Source: Pseudeuparius sepicola (taxonomy: Eukaryota > Arthropoda > Insecta > Coleoptera > Anthribidae). From it: a stretch of 64,000 nucleotides of DNA. Location: contig OY987308.1 in NCBI GenBank assembly GCA_963920635.1, positions 2,856,225-2,920,224 of the forward strand, in the 5' to 3' direction. The position numbers and the translations under genes are program-made. Below the pieces are notes generated by a model. It saw only the letters and a list, made by a program, of their open reading frames with translations. It was not told where the DNA came from and did no database searches. Positions 33,246 to 46,158 of the stretch are shown piece after piece; the first letter of the stretch is position 1; every line of letters begins with the position of its first letter.

Positions 33246-33748
33246 CAACACACTTCTGCAAGTATTGTGAAACACCACATAACAGTTCTGCTATAGCAGT
33301 ATAAGCCTCCCCCACCGAACAGTTGAACTGTGATTGCAGTTGGCTGCTACGTGAAGCCGCCGCTAAAAGCATACATTATGAATGGTCGGCCGTCGACGAT
33401 TTCGTCATCTACTTGTCTCTTTTCGGCTTCAGAGCGGTCGCGTATGCTGTTGTCTCTGTCTCGCTTTCATTGCATTTATCCTTGTGGATTGCCATAATAA
33501 CCCGTAAGGTCAATTTAAGATACGGCCAGGTGGTTGCGGATAGGAATGAACTATTATTAGACATTAGTAATCTCGATTCCATTAGTAATAATTGGGGAGT
33601 TTTTGCACGAAAATATAATTGCATTTTTTAAATATTGCTTGTTATTAAACCAAATGACCTTTGAATGAAGAAACTGAAGAAAACGCGCCTGCCTGTAGCT
33701 GTTATGTTTGATACACATGTTTCATGATAAAAGAAATATGAATATAAT
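33246..33748. other. Spacer between the R5 direct repeats
   Basis: Part (33463-33625) is shared with 28070-28570 (R3). Open frames on both strands (up to 102 codons) have no recognisable motif. If R5 units are LTRs, this is a coding-free interior. Confidence 0.5.
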
Positions 33749-34712
33749 AAGAGTCTTTGGTAATAAAACTCCATGTTCGAGTTCATAAACCATCTTTGTT
33801 CATCTCCTAACATCCAAGATGCGAACCTATTCCGAATTCATGGCGCGATACTATAACAACGATCAAATGGCCGCTAGTTTCTAGGTTATGAAATAAAACG
33901 AGACTAGCCGCAGTAAAGGGCTTATCTCGCGTAGGGAGTTTTCAGTTTTACTGCCGAATAAACCGTGTGGTATCAATAAGGAATGAGATGGGAGATATAA
34001 AGGGCATGTAAGCGTATAAAAAGATGTACAAGGCCTTTATGTCTTTAGGCCCTAGCGTCTTGTAAAATATGACATATAAGTGTCGATAGTATTTTTAAAT
34101 GATTTGTTACAAAATCTGCTATTGGTATTGTACCATTTCTTTTCTGCAGCTTATTTATTTGTCGCGGTGGACTAATGCGATAACGATTTTAATCAAGGTT
34201 TCTATTTTTATCAGCTTGAATTTCTAAATGTGCCGCTCTGACTGACTTTTCACACTAGCATACTTCGCAAACCGTCAAATCGGCTCACTCCAACCCAAAT
34301 CTGGCGGCCAGAATCTGGAATAATCCGGTTTTGATTGGCCCACTGGACTGTTAGCTACAAATTGAGTTTCGCGCGCTCTAAATTCCGGTTTAGTTTTTAT
34401 GAACTATACACCTAAAAACTCATTGTTAAATTTGGTCCGACATTGAAGGTTTGAATTTCCATGTTCGTTGCCTACTATACCTGTGTCCAATATTGTGGGG
34501 AAAGAACAAATAGAAAATTTACATAACCAACAATAACAAATCTTTACCTCAACCCTAAAATCATATCTAGAGTTTTTGTCTATAATTTGTATAGTTTAGA
34601 TTAAAATCAACACACATGGCATAGTAATTACAGTGTAATCAAAAACACATGATATACACTTTTCTTTTATTCGGCGCCATTTTGTAACTACTACTGTCAA
34701 CACACTTTTGCA
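33749..34712. repeat. Repeat R5, second copy of the direct pair
   Basis: Nearly identical to 32319-33245 with scattered substitutions. It includes a CTTTGTTCATCTCCTAACATC stretch that the first copy lacks but the inverted piece near 53420 keeps. Confidence 0.7.
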
Positions 34713-35286
34713 AATAATATAACTTTTTAAACGAACTCCGAATGAGTCCAAAACCAGCCTATCCGACGTAAATTGGCCCGTAGAACAAGGATCCGAGCTC
34801 CAAATTCCTCAAAAAAATTTCTAAGTGCCCGGCCAGCGCACTTTTTCGAATTTCCCAAAATCTTAGCCTGCCCCGAAAATATGTTTTTCCGGCGTAGTTC
34901 GACCAGTAGATGTCGGAAATAGGGATTAAATTCGATTTCGTCCAGTCGTTTCCGAGATTTCGTATTTAAAGTCAAAAATTGACCAAAACCTCCAAAATGG
35001 AAGGGTCGAATTTAAAAAAAAATATATTTGCTCGAAACCGGTGAGCCCTACTCCTTAGGGACCTTGCTAAATTGATTCAGCTGGTCGATTTACTTAGTTC
35101 CATTCCACGGTAGAATTGCGCTTAATTCAGACGCGGCGACAAAATTCAGAAAATCGGGAAATTTTCCTATGCATACCCCATAGCAAAATCAAAATTATCA
35201 AAAATCGATCTCTTGGCATCTGAATACGTATGTACATTATAGTATGATTTGTTTAAATTTAAATTAGGGTTTCTAAATTTAAGTAT
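34713..35286. other. No recognised feature
   Basis: A moderately GC-rich piece (34740-35050) carries an 82-codon minus-strand frame without known motifs. Confidence 0.45.
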
Positions 35287-35500
35287 AGCTCCAACCCAAA
35301 TCTGGCGGCCAGAATCTGGAATAATCCGGTTTTGAATGGCCCACTGGACTATTACCTACAAATTGAGTCCCATACGCTGTAAATTCCGGTTTAGTTTTTA
35401 TGAACTACACTTAAAAACTCATCGTTAAATTTGGTTCCACGTTGAAGGTTAGAATTTCCACGTTAGTTACGAATAGTTACCTCAACCCTCTAACCATATA
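35287..35500. repeat. Partial third copy of R5, interrupted by family A copy 3
   Basis: Shares CCAACCCAAATCTGGCGGCC and the AACTCATYGTTAAATTTGGT block with the R5 units. It resumes at 36967 with TAGAGTTTTTGACTAG, matching 33115-33135. Confidence 0.65.
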
Positions 35501-36966
35501 CAGGGTGACTTTTTTTCGATGCCCACTATGGGGATCTCGGAAACTAGCAGAGCTAGAACAAAGGTTAAATGGGGAAAGAATTGCAGTTTTGAATGCTCCA
35601 TCTAATGCCCCTTTTGGATTTTTAAAAAAGTTCACGGCTCACTAGGTATTTTGAAAAGAGTGATTTTTTTGCTATATGTTCAGATCTCTGTAGCTCCGTT
35701 ATTTCTGATTATACAGAAAAACTGTAGAGACAAAAATTGTAGATAATTTTGGGCTTAATAAGATAATCTTATCCAATTTTTTATGTCGTTTGTGATTTTT
35801 GAGATATGACATAAACTTTTGTTTTTTAAATGTAAATCATAGTCGGCCTTATAAAATCGGCCATTTTTCAAGCTTTCCAAAGATATAATACTCAGCACAG
35901 TTATTACAAAAAATAAAAGAGCTATGGCTAATTTTCTTTTTTTTTTTTAATTTTTACATAGTCAACCATGGAATATTTTCATAATTACGTTCTATTGTAT
36001 ACTAAGTCATACTACCGAAAATTATCATGATGGAGCTCCGACACATACTTATTTGCCCGTAAGAAATTACCTAGATCAGCTCTATCCAAATAGTTGGATA
36101 GGGAGAAATAGACCTATTTCCTGGCAGTCCCGATCCCCCGATTTGTGTGTTTTGGATTTCTTTTTGTGGGGAACAGTACAAAATAAAGTATGAGACAATT
36201 GTTAAATTAAGAGCAGCTGTTTTAGAAGCAATTGCCAGTATCGACAGGCGCTCTCTAAGAAAGGCGACAAATTCAGTTTTAAAAAGATGCAACATTTGCA
36301 TAAATAATAATGGTGGATTGTTTGAACACCTTTTTTATTTTAAAAGGTGACCTTTTAAAATAATAATAGTTTGAATTCGAGTTTTTTAATTTTTGTTTTA
36401 TTTTCTTACATTTTGTTACCAGCTAAAAAGAAAATATTAGAAAGTTGTAAGTATGTCTAATTATAAAATAGAACGTAATTATGAAAATATTCCATGGCTG
36501 ACTATGTGAAAATTTAAAAAAAAATCAGAAAATTAGCCATAGCTCTTTTATTTTTTGTAATGACTATGCCAAGTATTATATCTTTGGAAAGCTCAAGTAA
36601 TGTCCGATTTTATAAGGCCACAGCCAACTATGATTTACATTTAAAAAACACAAGTTTATGTCATATCTCAAAAATCGCAAACAACATAAAAAATTGGATC
36701 AGCTTATCTTATTAAGCCCAAAATTATCTACAATTTTTGTCTCTACAGTTTTTCTGTATAATCAGAAATAACGGAGCTACAGAGATCTGATGAAATAGCA
36801 AAAAATAACTCTTTTAAAATATCTAGTGAGCCGTGAACTTTTTAAAAATCCAAAAGGGGCATTAGATTGAGCATTCAAAACTGCAATTCTTTCCCCATTT
36901 AACCTGTGTTCTAGCTCTGCTAGTTTCCGAGATCCCCATAGTGGGCATCGAAAAAAAGTCACCCTG
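35501..36966. mobile_element. Family A element, copy 3 (1466 bp), inside R5
   Basis: CAGGGTGACTTTTTTTCGATGCCC and inverse, with TA at 35499-35500 and 36967-36968. The R5 paralogue (33099-33131) shows the uninterrupted target. Its transposase remnant is on the opposite strand from the other copies. Confidence 0.85.
36020..36345 (+). pseudogene. Mariner (DD41D) transposase C-terminal remnant, best-preserved copy
   Basis: One frame runs HDGAPTHTYLPVRNYLDQLY through NSWIGRN and SRSPDLCVLDFFLWGTVQNKV before a stop. From the Asp in HDGAP to the Asp in VLD there are 41 intervening residues, so the parental element was of DD41D type. A second frame continues to NNGGLFEHLF. The N-terminal two-thirds is deleted. 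Confidence 0.8.
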
Positions 36967-36968
36967 TA

Positions 36969-37377
36969 TAGAGTTTTTGACTAGTACTTGTAGGGATTAG
37001 ATAAAGATGAACATACATGGCATAGTAATTACAGTGTTATTATTACACCGAACCCCACATACACTGTTTCAGTTTATCTGATTTTTCATAACTGCCTCAA
37101 TCGACTGGTTATAACACTGACGCAAATCGTGAGATCGAATCATGCCGAACCGATTGTTATTTGGATTAGGGATGTCGTTATATGTTTGGGAAAATATACC
37201 GCGCTCGCAAATTACTTATGCGATTTTGATTTATAAAATTAATAGAGATATCAAACTACAGTAGAAAAATTACAAAGTTTGTTTCATAATAAGAATAATT
37301 AAATAAAAATACGTTTTCTTCAACGACATCTTTCAAAAATTACGCATTGTGCTCACTAGTACAATAATACAAATATA
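36969..37377. other. R5 remnant then unrecognised sequence
   Basis: 36969-37040 continues R5 (ACATGGCATAGTAATTACAGTG). The rest has no recognisable feature. Confidence 0.5.
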
Positions 37378-39332
37378 CAGGGTGACCGTATTTCGAGTCT
37401 ATGCATGGGGATCTTGGTTATCTTAAGAGATACGAGGTCGGTTAAATTGGGGTAAAGTTGCGGAATTTGATGCCGAGTAACATGGTAAAAAAAATTCTGG
37501 CTGGCCCTTCTCGTTCTGAAAATGATGCGAAAAAACTGAAAATTGTCATTTTCGTTTTTATTTTTTTAAACGAAAACGAAGGGGCTATACATTTCTAAGT
37601 TAAACATTATTAAGGCACTTTTTTACAAGGAATCTAAATATGACCTGGCATTTTTTTGCCGCCTCCCTGGGCAAATATATGACGATCAACTTTTGTTTTT
37701 CTTATGGGTGCCATATTGGATTTTTGCATTTTTGAAAAGAGTATTTTTTTCTGGTTAAAATGATATTTCACACATTATACTTTACTTTGATTTTCTTGCC
37801 GTAATATCAAATTACCTAATCGTTTGAGTGCCTTGGAAACTTAAGCCCCGTAATGTTTGACGTTTTTGCATAGAATGCCTTGGAAACATAAGCCTAGTTA
37901 CCCATTGTTGCGAAGTGTGCTTTGGAATATTGTTGAATAACGGTTCAGTAAAAATTCAGTTAATAAATCATAAACATACCCCGAGAGTATGGTCTGAGAC
38001 CTTGATGTTTATTCGGTATTTGCCAAATAACACATTAACACTAAAAAAGTCAGACGGGAAACACAAGAACAACAAAAACCTAGAGCAGTAGACAATCCTT
38101 TTTTATAATTTACAATAAATGTTCAATTTTTTTTCCTTAAATGGTTTATGGCTTATGGAATAATAAATTTGAATAATGCAGGGACTCTTTAAAATAAGGA
38201 GACCCAGCATTATACTTTCCAAAGTGAGGCCTATTCTTTCATCATTCTAATGGTACATATCAGTGATGCCAAGTATGTCATTTTATTGGAAAATCTATGA
38301 ATATAACAGGTGCTTTGATTGTTAGTAAAAATTAATAATGGTTTCCATGATTTCTAAAAATTAGACCTGACAATGTTGTGTCTACAATTACAGAATATGG
38401 CAACTGTCAAATGAAACAAATTTATTGTATAGTTGAAATTCTTTAATTGTCACATCTGAGTATCTGAAAGTTAGAAAACTTAAATATTGTGAATTATGAT
38501 GGGAAATTTTTTGCCTCCTTTAGAATCTATGGCACTATCTATCACATAAAACCTGATGGCAGTTGGACACTGACATATAACATAACCTTGTACCAGCCCA
38601 CTTATGTGGTCTCCTTGGAGTATACAGAAAACAAACTTCCCCTCAAGGCTTCACTTTTCCTATGTGATAGACTGTGAAATGCTGGGTCCCCTTATTTTAA
38701 AGAGTCTCTGGAATAATGTCACGCTTTTCTTCATGTGAAAATGGCATTTTTTCAGTAAAAGAAAGTAGCCTTGACACTTAAAATTGTACTGAATAAACTG
38801 TCAAACGTTATATTGCTTATGTTTCCAAGGCATTCTATGCAAAAACGTCAAACGTTGTGGGGCTTATGTTTTCAAGGCACTCTATGCAAAAACGATTAAT
38901 TTGATATTACGGCAAGAAAAACAAAGTTAAGCAAAATGTGTGACATATCATTTTAACCAAAAAATCTATCTTTCAAAAATGCAAAAATCTAATATGGCGC
39001 CCATAAGAAAAACAAAAGTTAATCGTCATGTCTTTGCCCAGGGAGGCGGCAAAAAAAATGCGAGGTCATATTTAGATTCCTTGCAAAAAAGTGCCTTAAT
39101 AATGTTTAACTTAGAAATGTCCAGCCTCCTTCGTTTTCGTTTAAAAAAATAAAAACGAAAACGACAATTTTCAGTTTTTTTGCATTATTTTCAGAACGAG
39201 AAGGGCCAGCCAGAATTTTTTTTACCATGTTACTCGGCATAAAATTCCGCAACTTTGTCCCAATTTAACCGACCTCGTATCTCTTAAGATAACCAAGATC
39301 CCCATGCATAGACTCGAAATTCGGTCACCCTG
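37378..39332. mobile_element. Family D long-hairpin CAGGGTG element
   Basis: CAGGGTGACCGTATTTCGAGTC and the inverse ...TCGGTCACCCTG, with TA on the left (37376-37377) and TG on the right, probably mutated. The arms are about 560 bp (37378-37940 and 38770-39332). The loop holds a hAT-type MITE (38179-38710). No transposase remnant was recognised. The 70-codon frame at 38940..39152 lies in an arm. Confidence 0.8.
38179..38710. mobile_element. hAT-type MITE with 8-bp GAATAATG duplication
   Basis: 532 bp. The TIRs CAGGGACTCTTTAAAATAAGG (38179-38210) and inverse (38679-38710) are about 30 bp. GAATAATG is duplicated exactly at 38171-38178 and 38711-38718. An 8-bp duplication and a CAG start are hAT hallmarks. 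A related copy is at 46958..47986. The 62-codon frame inside is also partly open in that copy but lacks hAT motifs. Confidence 0.88.
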
Positions 39333-39826
39333 TGTAGATATTTTGTATGTACGGGGCGTCCCAATTAAAGTGATAAACTCAATTTGTGTAGAATTTTTCG
39401 AGGAATTTGAATATGATGTCAAACTTAATATACAGGGTGTTGTTAAAAGTTATTTCAAAAATACCCTTTTCCACAAAATGTGAAGTTGGATTTTAACACG
39501 GAGTAATGAGTTCTCATTACTGAGAAGTGAACATCACTTGGTCAGATTTTTGATACATCCTATATACGAGTATTTTGTTTTTTTAGGTTGTTTTTGTTCT
39601 CTCAATTCCAACTATACACATGTAGTTTTATATAGTTATCTCTAAAAATAACCCAGCAGTGAATTTTAATTGTTTGATAAATTTCGTCAAATATGTTAAA
39701 ACTCACATCTTTGCATGGAATGTTTAAAAAACAGCGTGTTTCAAATCTGACCCTCACCATTGGGATCTCCATAACTACAAAAAGAAAATCAAAAGTTGTT
39801 GAAAATCTTGTTTGAAAAATTTACAA
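39333..39826. other. Remnant with one CAGGGTGTTG end
   Basis: A TACAGGGTGTTGTTAAAAG terminus is at about 39431. No partner end was found; the sequence runs into element Z and seems to continue past it near 40744. Confidence 0.45.
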
Positions 39827-40743
39827 AAAAATTAAAACCGACTTCAAAAATTTGCCCGTATGCACATTTCAACTAAAATTTTAGAAATATTCTTCTCTTT
39901 CTAAATTGAGTTATCTTTCGATTTGGTGACAGTCAAGGCAATGAATTTAAATCTATTTAGATATGAATACATCATTCCTACAATATGTACATCATAACTT
40001 ACTGTCACCGACTCCAAAAATAACTCAATGTAGAAAGAGAAAAATATTTCTAAAATTTTGGTTGAAATGTGCATAAGGCAAATTTGTGAATTCGGTGTTA
40101 TTTTTTGTTAATTTTTAGTGGAGTGTGCATACGAACAAAGTTTTGAAGTCGGTTTTAATTTTTTTTGTTAAATTTTTTTTATTTCTTATTTTTTAGTGAA
40201 TTATTAATAATTATCGAAATCGGTCCAAAATTAAATTCCATCCCCTATTTGTCCACCCTTAGGATTGAAATGTTTCTCTTCAAATTTAAATGTGACCACC
40301 CCTAAGGTAACCCCTTTCTAATAATTTTTTTTAATTTAATTAATAAATAATTTTTTCTTTAAATTTAAATGGAACCACACCTAAGGTACCCCGTTTCCAA
40401 TAATCGAAATTGGTCCAATATGAAATTTCATCCCCTATTTTCCACCCTAATGGGTAGAATTTTTTCTTTAAATTTAAATGGGTCCACTTCTAAAGTAAAC
40501 CCTTTCTAATAAAAAAAGAATCATCGAAATCGGTTCAGTATGAAATTTCATCCCCTATTATTTGTCCACCCTTTGGGTGGAATTTTTTCTTCAAATTTAA
40601 ATGGGGCCATTCTGTAGGAATACCCTTTCAAATAAAAAAGAATTGTCCAAATTGGTTTATAAATGAGGGAGTTCTGAGGTAACAAACATAAAAACAAATA
40701 CAACCGAATTGATAACCTCCTCCTTTTTTTAAGTGGGTTAAAA
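39827..40743. mobile_element. Fold-back element Z, copy 2
   Basis: Left AAAATTAAAACCGACTTC and right AAGTGGGTTAAAAA ends, then the palindrome 39830-40170 and the tandem ~125-bp units 40210-40660. It lacks the inserted family C element of copy 1, so it provides the empty-site comparison. Confidence 0.7.
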
Positions 40744-41278
40744 ACTGGAATTAAAAAGGGTGGTTAAAAATGCCTTAGTAATGCCTGTTTTTGCATAACC
40801 ATCTGTTTCTAAAGATATTTAACAAACACGAAAATTGGAAAATACTCGAAAACTATCGCAGCTAGCCTTGATTTCTCAGGGGCATCAGATTGGCCATAAA
40901 ATTCGGTTTATCACGTTACAAATGTAATACTTGCATCAAAATATTTCAGGTGAATCAATATTATGGACAATCGGTGTAATATGTGTCTTTTCATGGTCTG
41001 GATAATGTAGCTTTCGGTTTAATTTTTTGTTTCTTTCCTTTTTTATTGTTCTGTACATTAGTATCAATTTCAGGCTACGGTATATTAGAACTTTATATTA
41101 GCATATTGTATTTTATTTTATTGTGATATATAGGAATAGATAACTCACTCTAATACAAATAACGCAGTTTTATTTTGCTTCTACATTAAGGGGTCGGGGG
41201 GGCTGGAACGTGCCAACAATAACATCTTTTTAAAATCATGAAACAAAACAAGTTGCCTTTGACCTTTGGTATTGTATA
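40744..41278. other. No recognised feature
   Basis: No supported coding sequence or repeat structure. Confidence 0.45.
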
Positions 41279-41745
41279 CTGGGACCGGCAGAAAGTTGGA
41301 CACAAAATTATAATATTTTTAAACTCTGGTTTCGATTAATTTAAATTTCTAGCTGCTAATCGAACAAAATTAAAGTTTAGTAGCAAATTCATGTGTTAAT
41401 CGATGATAAGTTGCGCTTGCGGTATTTTATTTTTTTGTGGGTGGTTAAAAGTTAAATTTCGTTTTTTTTACTAGGTGGCTGTGACTTTAAATCTGACATC
41501 CACCTTTGATTACAAACAACTTTTGTAAGTAACTTTTTACCGTATTTTAAAAAATAAGGGTACTTTACTCTTGATTTATTTTGACATTTTTGAATCTACC
41601 TCGTATCCAAAAAGAGATATTTAAATTTTAATGTGTGCGTTTTAAGTTTGAAATGATGCATCAACTTTTATCAAGAATAAAATTTTCTGAGAAATTAATA
41701 ATAAAAAAAGTTTTCTATTTGTGTCCAACTTTCTGCCGGTCACTG
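41279..41745. mobile_element. MITE with GACCGGCAGAAAGTTGGACAC ends
   Basis: 467 bp. The inverted ends (CTGGGACCGGCAGAAAGTTGG and inverse of CAGTGACCGGCAGAAAGTTGG) are flanked by TA (41277-41278 and 41746-41747). Non-coding Tc1/mariner-type MITE. Confidence 0.8.
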
Positions 41746-41762
41746 TATATTCCTATATATCA

Positions 41763-41816
41763 TTGGCTTTAAGCGTTGAATGAAATTATTCCTCACTCAA
41801 CGCTTTAAGCTAATAC
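41763..41816. repeat. Short hairpin GGCTTTAAGCGTTGA
   Basis: GGCTTTAAGCGTTGAATGA is followed about 10 bp later by TCACTCAACGCTTTAAGC. It is a stable small inverted repeat of unknown role. Confidence 0.6.
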
Positions 41817-41978
41817 TCTTCTTTGTGTTACATGTTTTATACTATTATGCACAATAAACTTATTATTATTTGTGTTTCCATTATAATGTTTCCATTATAG
41901 TAAATCAGACAAATAAAGGCAATGTCTGATAACATATTTTTTCTTCAAGACTATATAAATATGTCAGTAAACATTGTA

Positions 41979-42916
41979 CAGGGTGGCCCACATATCATGT
42001 CATATCCACTTAACGAAATAATAATAAATTAAAATATCATCAAACTATTTTACGTATCTAAGCAAAATTCTTGACTTTTATGGAACAAATAATTATTACC
42101 TTTAAGTTTAATTTCACATTAATCGATATTGATGAGTAGGCCATGGAGAGAATATAAGGAATTGTTTTTATCTGACAGTGTAATAACTGTCAAATAAAAA
42201 CAACTGGTAATAATTATTTGTTCCATAAAAGTCGAGAATTTTGCGTAGATACGTAAAATAGATTGATGATATTTTAATTTATTATTATTTTGGCATCAAT
42301 TTAGAACTGGGAAACGCAATGTAACTAAATTTTGAAGGGTAAATATCATTTTCTTTCGAAAAATACCTATTCTTATCGGTAATTAGTAATAAAAAATTAA
42401 CGGAATGATAAAGCTAGTGATATAAAATAGTTTTTACGATGTTTCGAGTTTTTAAAATTTTCAGAAATTTCATAAATAATATTAAAAATTGGCAAAAAAC
42501 TAAATATTTTAGTAGAGCGTTCAAATTTGGTACACTTACGTAAAATTGAAAAAGAAACAACTTTTTAAAGTAAAACTTTTTGATATTTTAACATATAAAC
42601 CCATTTTTGGCGATATATTTTTTAAATGTAATTTTTGACAGATAACGAAAGTCACATGACCACGTTTGAGTGGGTCATTTTTCATCTTTTTTAAAGCAAA
42701 AGGTAACCCCAAAATTAAATTTCAAAATAATACGTTCATTATTAATAAAAATTTCCCCCCTATGGTGCGAACTTTTTGGAGGACACTGTATACCAATACT
42801 TAAAAATAGGAATTTCCCTTCACTACAAACGACTTGTGTACGAAACTTTTTTCCATAGCTCCACAAATCTCGAGATGATAAGAGGATAGGATATGTATAA
42901 TATGTGAGCCACCCTG
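41979..42916. mobile_element. Family E CAGGGTGGC element
   Basis: CAGGGTGGCCCACATATCATG start and ATATGTGAGCCACCCTG end, with TA at 41977-41978 and 42917-42918. A second inverted pair lies inside (42012-42100 against 42205-42295, TTTACGTATCTA.GCAAAATT). Non-coding. Confidence 0.75.
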
Positions 42917-42939
42917 TACATTCAGTTTTTTCCTCTCTA

Positions 42940-43313
42940 TAACCCTAGACAAAGTGGTTTTCATACGGTCGTTCTCGTTGTTAATATATTATGGCAGGAA
43001 TTTAATTACGTTAGCAAAAAAACAACATAAATTCGAAAAATGCAGAAAACTTCCCTCGAATAAAATAATTATGCTTCTAGACAACCGTGCCTTTTGTCAT
43101 TTGTAAATTAACCTTCCATTTTCTAAATTAAAAAAGTTTCAAAGAGGTTTCTATTATATTCTACCCGTCTTATTTTTTCTTGGGCTGCGAAACAACGGAA
43201 AATAAGCATATTGTGTAATTGGGCTGAGTTTTCAAGTGAATTAAAGTTTCGTGTAAACTTTATCTTTCTAAAAATGTTACTGTAACTTTTCTAAAATTTG
43301 TTTAAACATTATA
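42940..43313. repeat. Dispersed repeat R2, second copy
   Basis: Inverted relative to 5900..6460. Non-coding. Confidence 0.55.
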
Positions 43314-44500
43314 CGGTGAGTTACGTACACCGCCGGGGTTTATATCTTCTACATTGTTAATGCTACAAAAAAGTATAGACAAAACTTGTAGAGAAACATG
43401 AGTACTACATTCCGAAAATATTTTCCATATATATTTTAAAATATATATTCTTTTACTCAATGTTTTGGGCTAGTGAGGATATAAGTTTTCACCATTTGAA
43501 CGGCATAACTGACGGAGTCAGTAAACCAAGTCATTTTTTGTGTGATCTGCCAAAAAAAAAACCTTAATTCAACCCTTTTTCCACACGCTACACTTATGCC
43601 TTTGGGTTTTCGAGGTCGGAATAGTATAAGAAATCATACAGTGAACATGGCATAAGTGAGAATTAGTATCTTTTTTTCTGTTTTGAAAAATCGAATTTTC
43701 CATACGTTTTGCCCGGGGGCCAAACTTATAATTACTATTTTCCGACTCAGCATCGATTTACCTTTCAACAGTCTCCAAGGCATAAATGAGAAAATCAGTA
43801 ACGATAATCTGTCACTGTCTGACGGTCTATATATCTTTTTATTGTTTACAGCTTTAAAAGTGACATTTGGACACCCTAATCATGTAATCGGAAATTTTAA
43901 AGCGCTTTCTTAGAATAAGATGGAAATAACTTCCTAACTTTTAAAGTTAGATCCATAATACCCTATATCAAAAAGTATCTACTCTTTAAGGGCTTTCAAA
44001 AAATGTAATAAAATGTAGGATGTTCCATTTAAAATTAGCGAGTAAACTTAGGACTTGCGTACGTGAATCGCCCGGTATGTTTTTCAGAACAACTTTATCT
44101 CAATATCGGTCCAAAATTGTTAACTAGGCATAACAGGCAATCTCCAGTCCAAGTTATAACCCAAAATCTTATTTGGTTTTTGAGTAATACATTTCCAAAA
44201 GTGGCCCCTTTTTTCTTTTGAAATTAAAATAACTCCCTAACCTTTAAAGATAGACCCTTAATAATACCCTGTACCAAAAAGAACATAATCTTAAAGAGCT
44301 TTTTAAAAATGTAAGAAAATACGGGATGTTCCATTAAAAATAAACAACTTTGGGTAGCCACTACTTATTGGATCACCCTGTATATTGGAAAATATTTTCA
44401 GAATATAGTACTCATGTTTCTCTACAAGTTTTGTCTATACTTTTTCTAGCATTAACAATGTAGAAAATATAGACCACGGCGGCCTGCGTAAATCACCCTG
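43314..44500. mobile_element. Family F element, GTGAGTTACGTAC ends
   Basis: The right end CACCCTG is followed by TA (44501-44502). The left end has CGGTGAGTTACGT after TA (43312-43313), apparently missing two bases of CAGGGTG. The arms share AGAAACATGAGTACTACATTCCG and GCATTAACAATGTAGAA. A related copy runs from 63019 out of the window. An internal ATCACCCTGTATA near 44363 suggests an older nested end. Confidence 0.7.
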
Positions 44501-44622
44501 TATACTATTTCTAAAGATCAAAACCTATACCATAGACATTTTAAAACTCCCACGTCACATGAATCTGTCAATTTAACACCCAAAATTTACCATATAATGC
44601 CTTGATTTACCCTTTTCATATG

Positions 44623-46156
44623 CAGGGTGAATTTTTTTCGATGCCCACTATTGGGGATCTCGGAAACTAGCAGAGCTAGAACAAAGGTTAAATGGGGAAA
44701 GAATTGCAATTTTGAATGCCCAATCTAATGCCCCTTTTGGATTTTTGAAAAAGTTCATGGCTCACTAGATATTTTGAAAAGAGTGATTTTTTGCTATTTC
44801 ATCAGATCTCTGTAGCTCCGTTATTTCTGATTATACAGAAAAACTGTAGAGACAAAAATTGTAGATAATTTTGGGCGTAATGAGATAATCTAACCCAATT
44901 TTTTTATGATGTTTGTGATTTTTGAGATATGACATAAACTTGTATTTTTTTTAAATGTAAATCATAGTTGGCTGTGGCCTTATAAAATCGGCCATTTTTT
45001 GAGCTTTCCAAAGATATAATACTCGGCATAGTTATTATAAAAAAATAAAAGAGCTATGGCTAATTTTCTCATTTTTTTTTAATTTTCACTTTGTCAGCCA
45101 TGGAATATTTTCATAACTGCGTTCTATTTTATAATTAGACTCAAACTTTCTTATATTTTGTTTTTAGCTGGTAACAAAATGTAACAAAATAAAACAAAAA
45201 TTAAAAAAGTCAAATTCAAATTATTATTATTTTAAAAGGTCGCCTTTTAAAATAAAAAAGGTATTCAAACAATCCATCATTATTATTTTTATGCAAATAT
45301 CGCATCTTTTTAAAACTGAATTTGTCGCCTTTCTTAGAGAGCGCCTGTCAATACTGGCAATTGCTTCTAAAACAGTTGCTCTTAATTCAACAATTGTATC
45401 ATACTTTATTTTGTACCGTTCCCCACAAAAATAAATCCAAAACAGACAAATCGTGGGATCGGGGCTGCCAGGAAATAGGTCTATTTCTCCCTGTCCAACT
45501 ATTTGGATAGAGCTGATCTAGGTAATTTCTTACGGGCAAATAATTATTTGGTGGAGCTCCATCATGATAATTTTTGTTTTATTTTGTTACATTTTGTTAC
45601 CAGCTAAAAATAAAATATTTGAAAGTTTGAAGTATGTCTTATTATAAAATAGAACGTAATTATGAAAATATGCCATGGGTGACTATGTGAAAATTAAAAA
45701 AAAAAAAACAGAAAATTAGCTATAGCTATTTTATTTTTTATAATAACTATGCCGAGTATTATATTTTTGGAAAGCTCAAAAAAATGGCTGATTTGATAAA
45801 GCCACAGCCAACTATGATTTACATTTAAAAAAATACGTTATACTTTATGTTATATCTCGAAAATCACAAACAACATAAAAAATTTGATAAGATTATCTTA
45901 TTAAGCCCCAAATTGTCTACAATTTTTGTCTCTACAGTTTTTCTGTACAATCAGAAATAACGGAGCTACAGAGATCTGATGAAATAGCAAAAATCACTCT
46001 TTTCAAAATACCTAGTGAGCCATGAACTTTTTTAAAAATCCAAAAGGGGCATTAGATGGAGCATTCAAAACTGCAATTCTTTCCCCATTTAACCTTTGTT
46101 CTAGCTCTGCTAGTTTCCGAGATCCCCATAGTGGGCATCGAAAAAAACTCACCCTG
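44623..46156. mobile_element. Family A element, copy 4 (1534 bp)
   Basis: CAGGGTGAATTTTTTTCGATGCCC and inverse. TA on the right (46157-46158); TG on the left where TA is expected. The transposase remnant is on the minus strand (45255-45575). Confidence 0.85.
45255..45575 (-). pseudogene. Mariner transposase C-terminal remnant (family A, copy 4)
   Basis: Same fragment as in other copies, with frameshifts; ends in the GG.FE-type tail. No first catalytic Asp. Confidence 0.7.
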
Positions 46157-46158
46157 TA

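Noticed and set aside
33323..33631. 102-residue open frame between R5 copies
   Set aside because: Overlaps repeat R3, has no motif, and the opposite strand is equally open.
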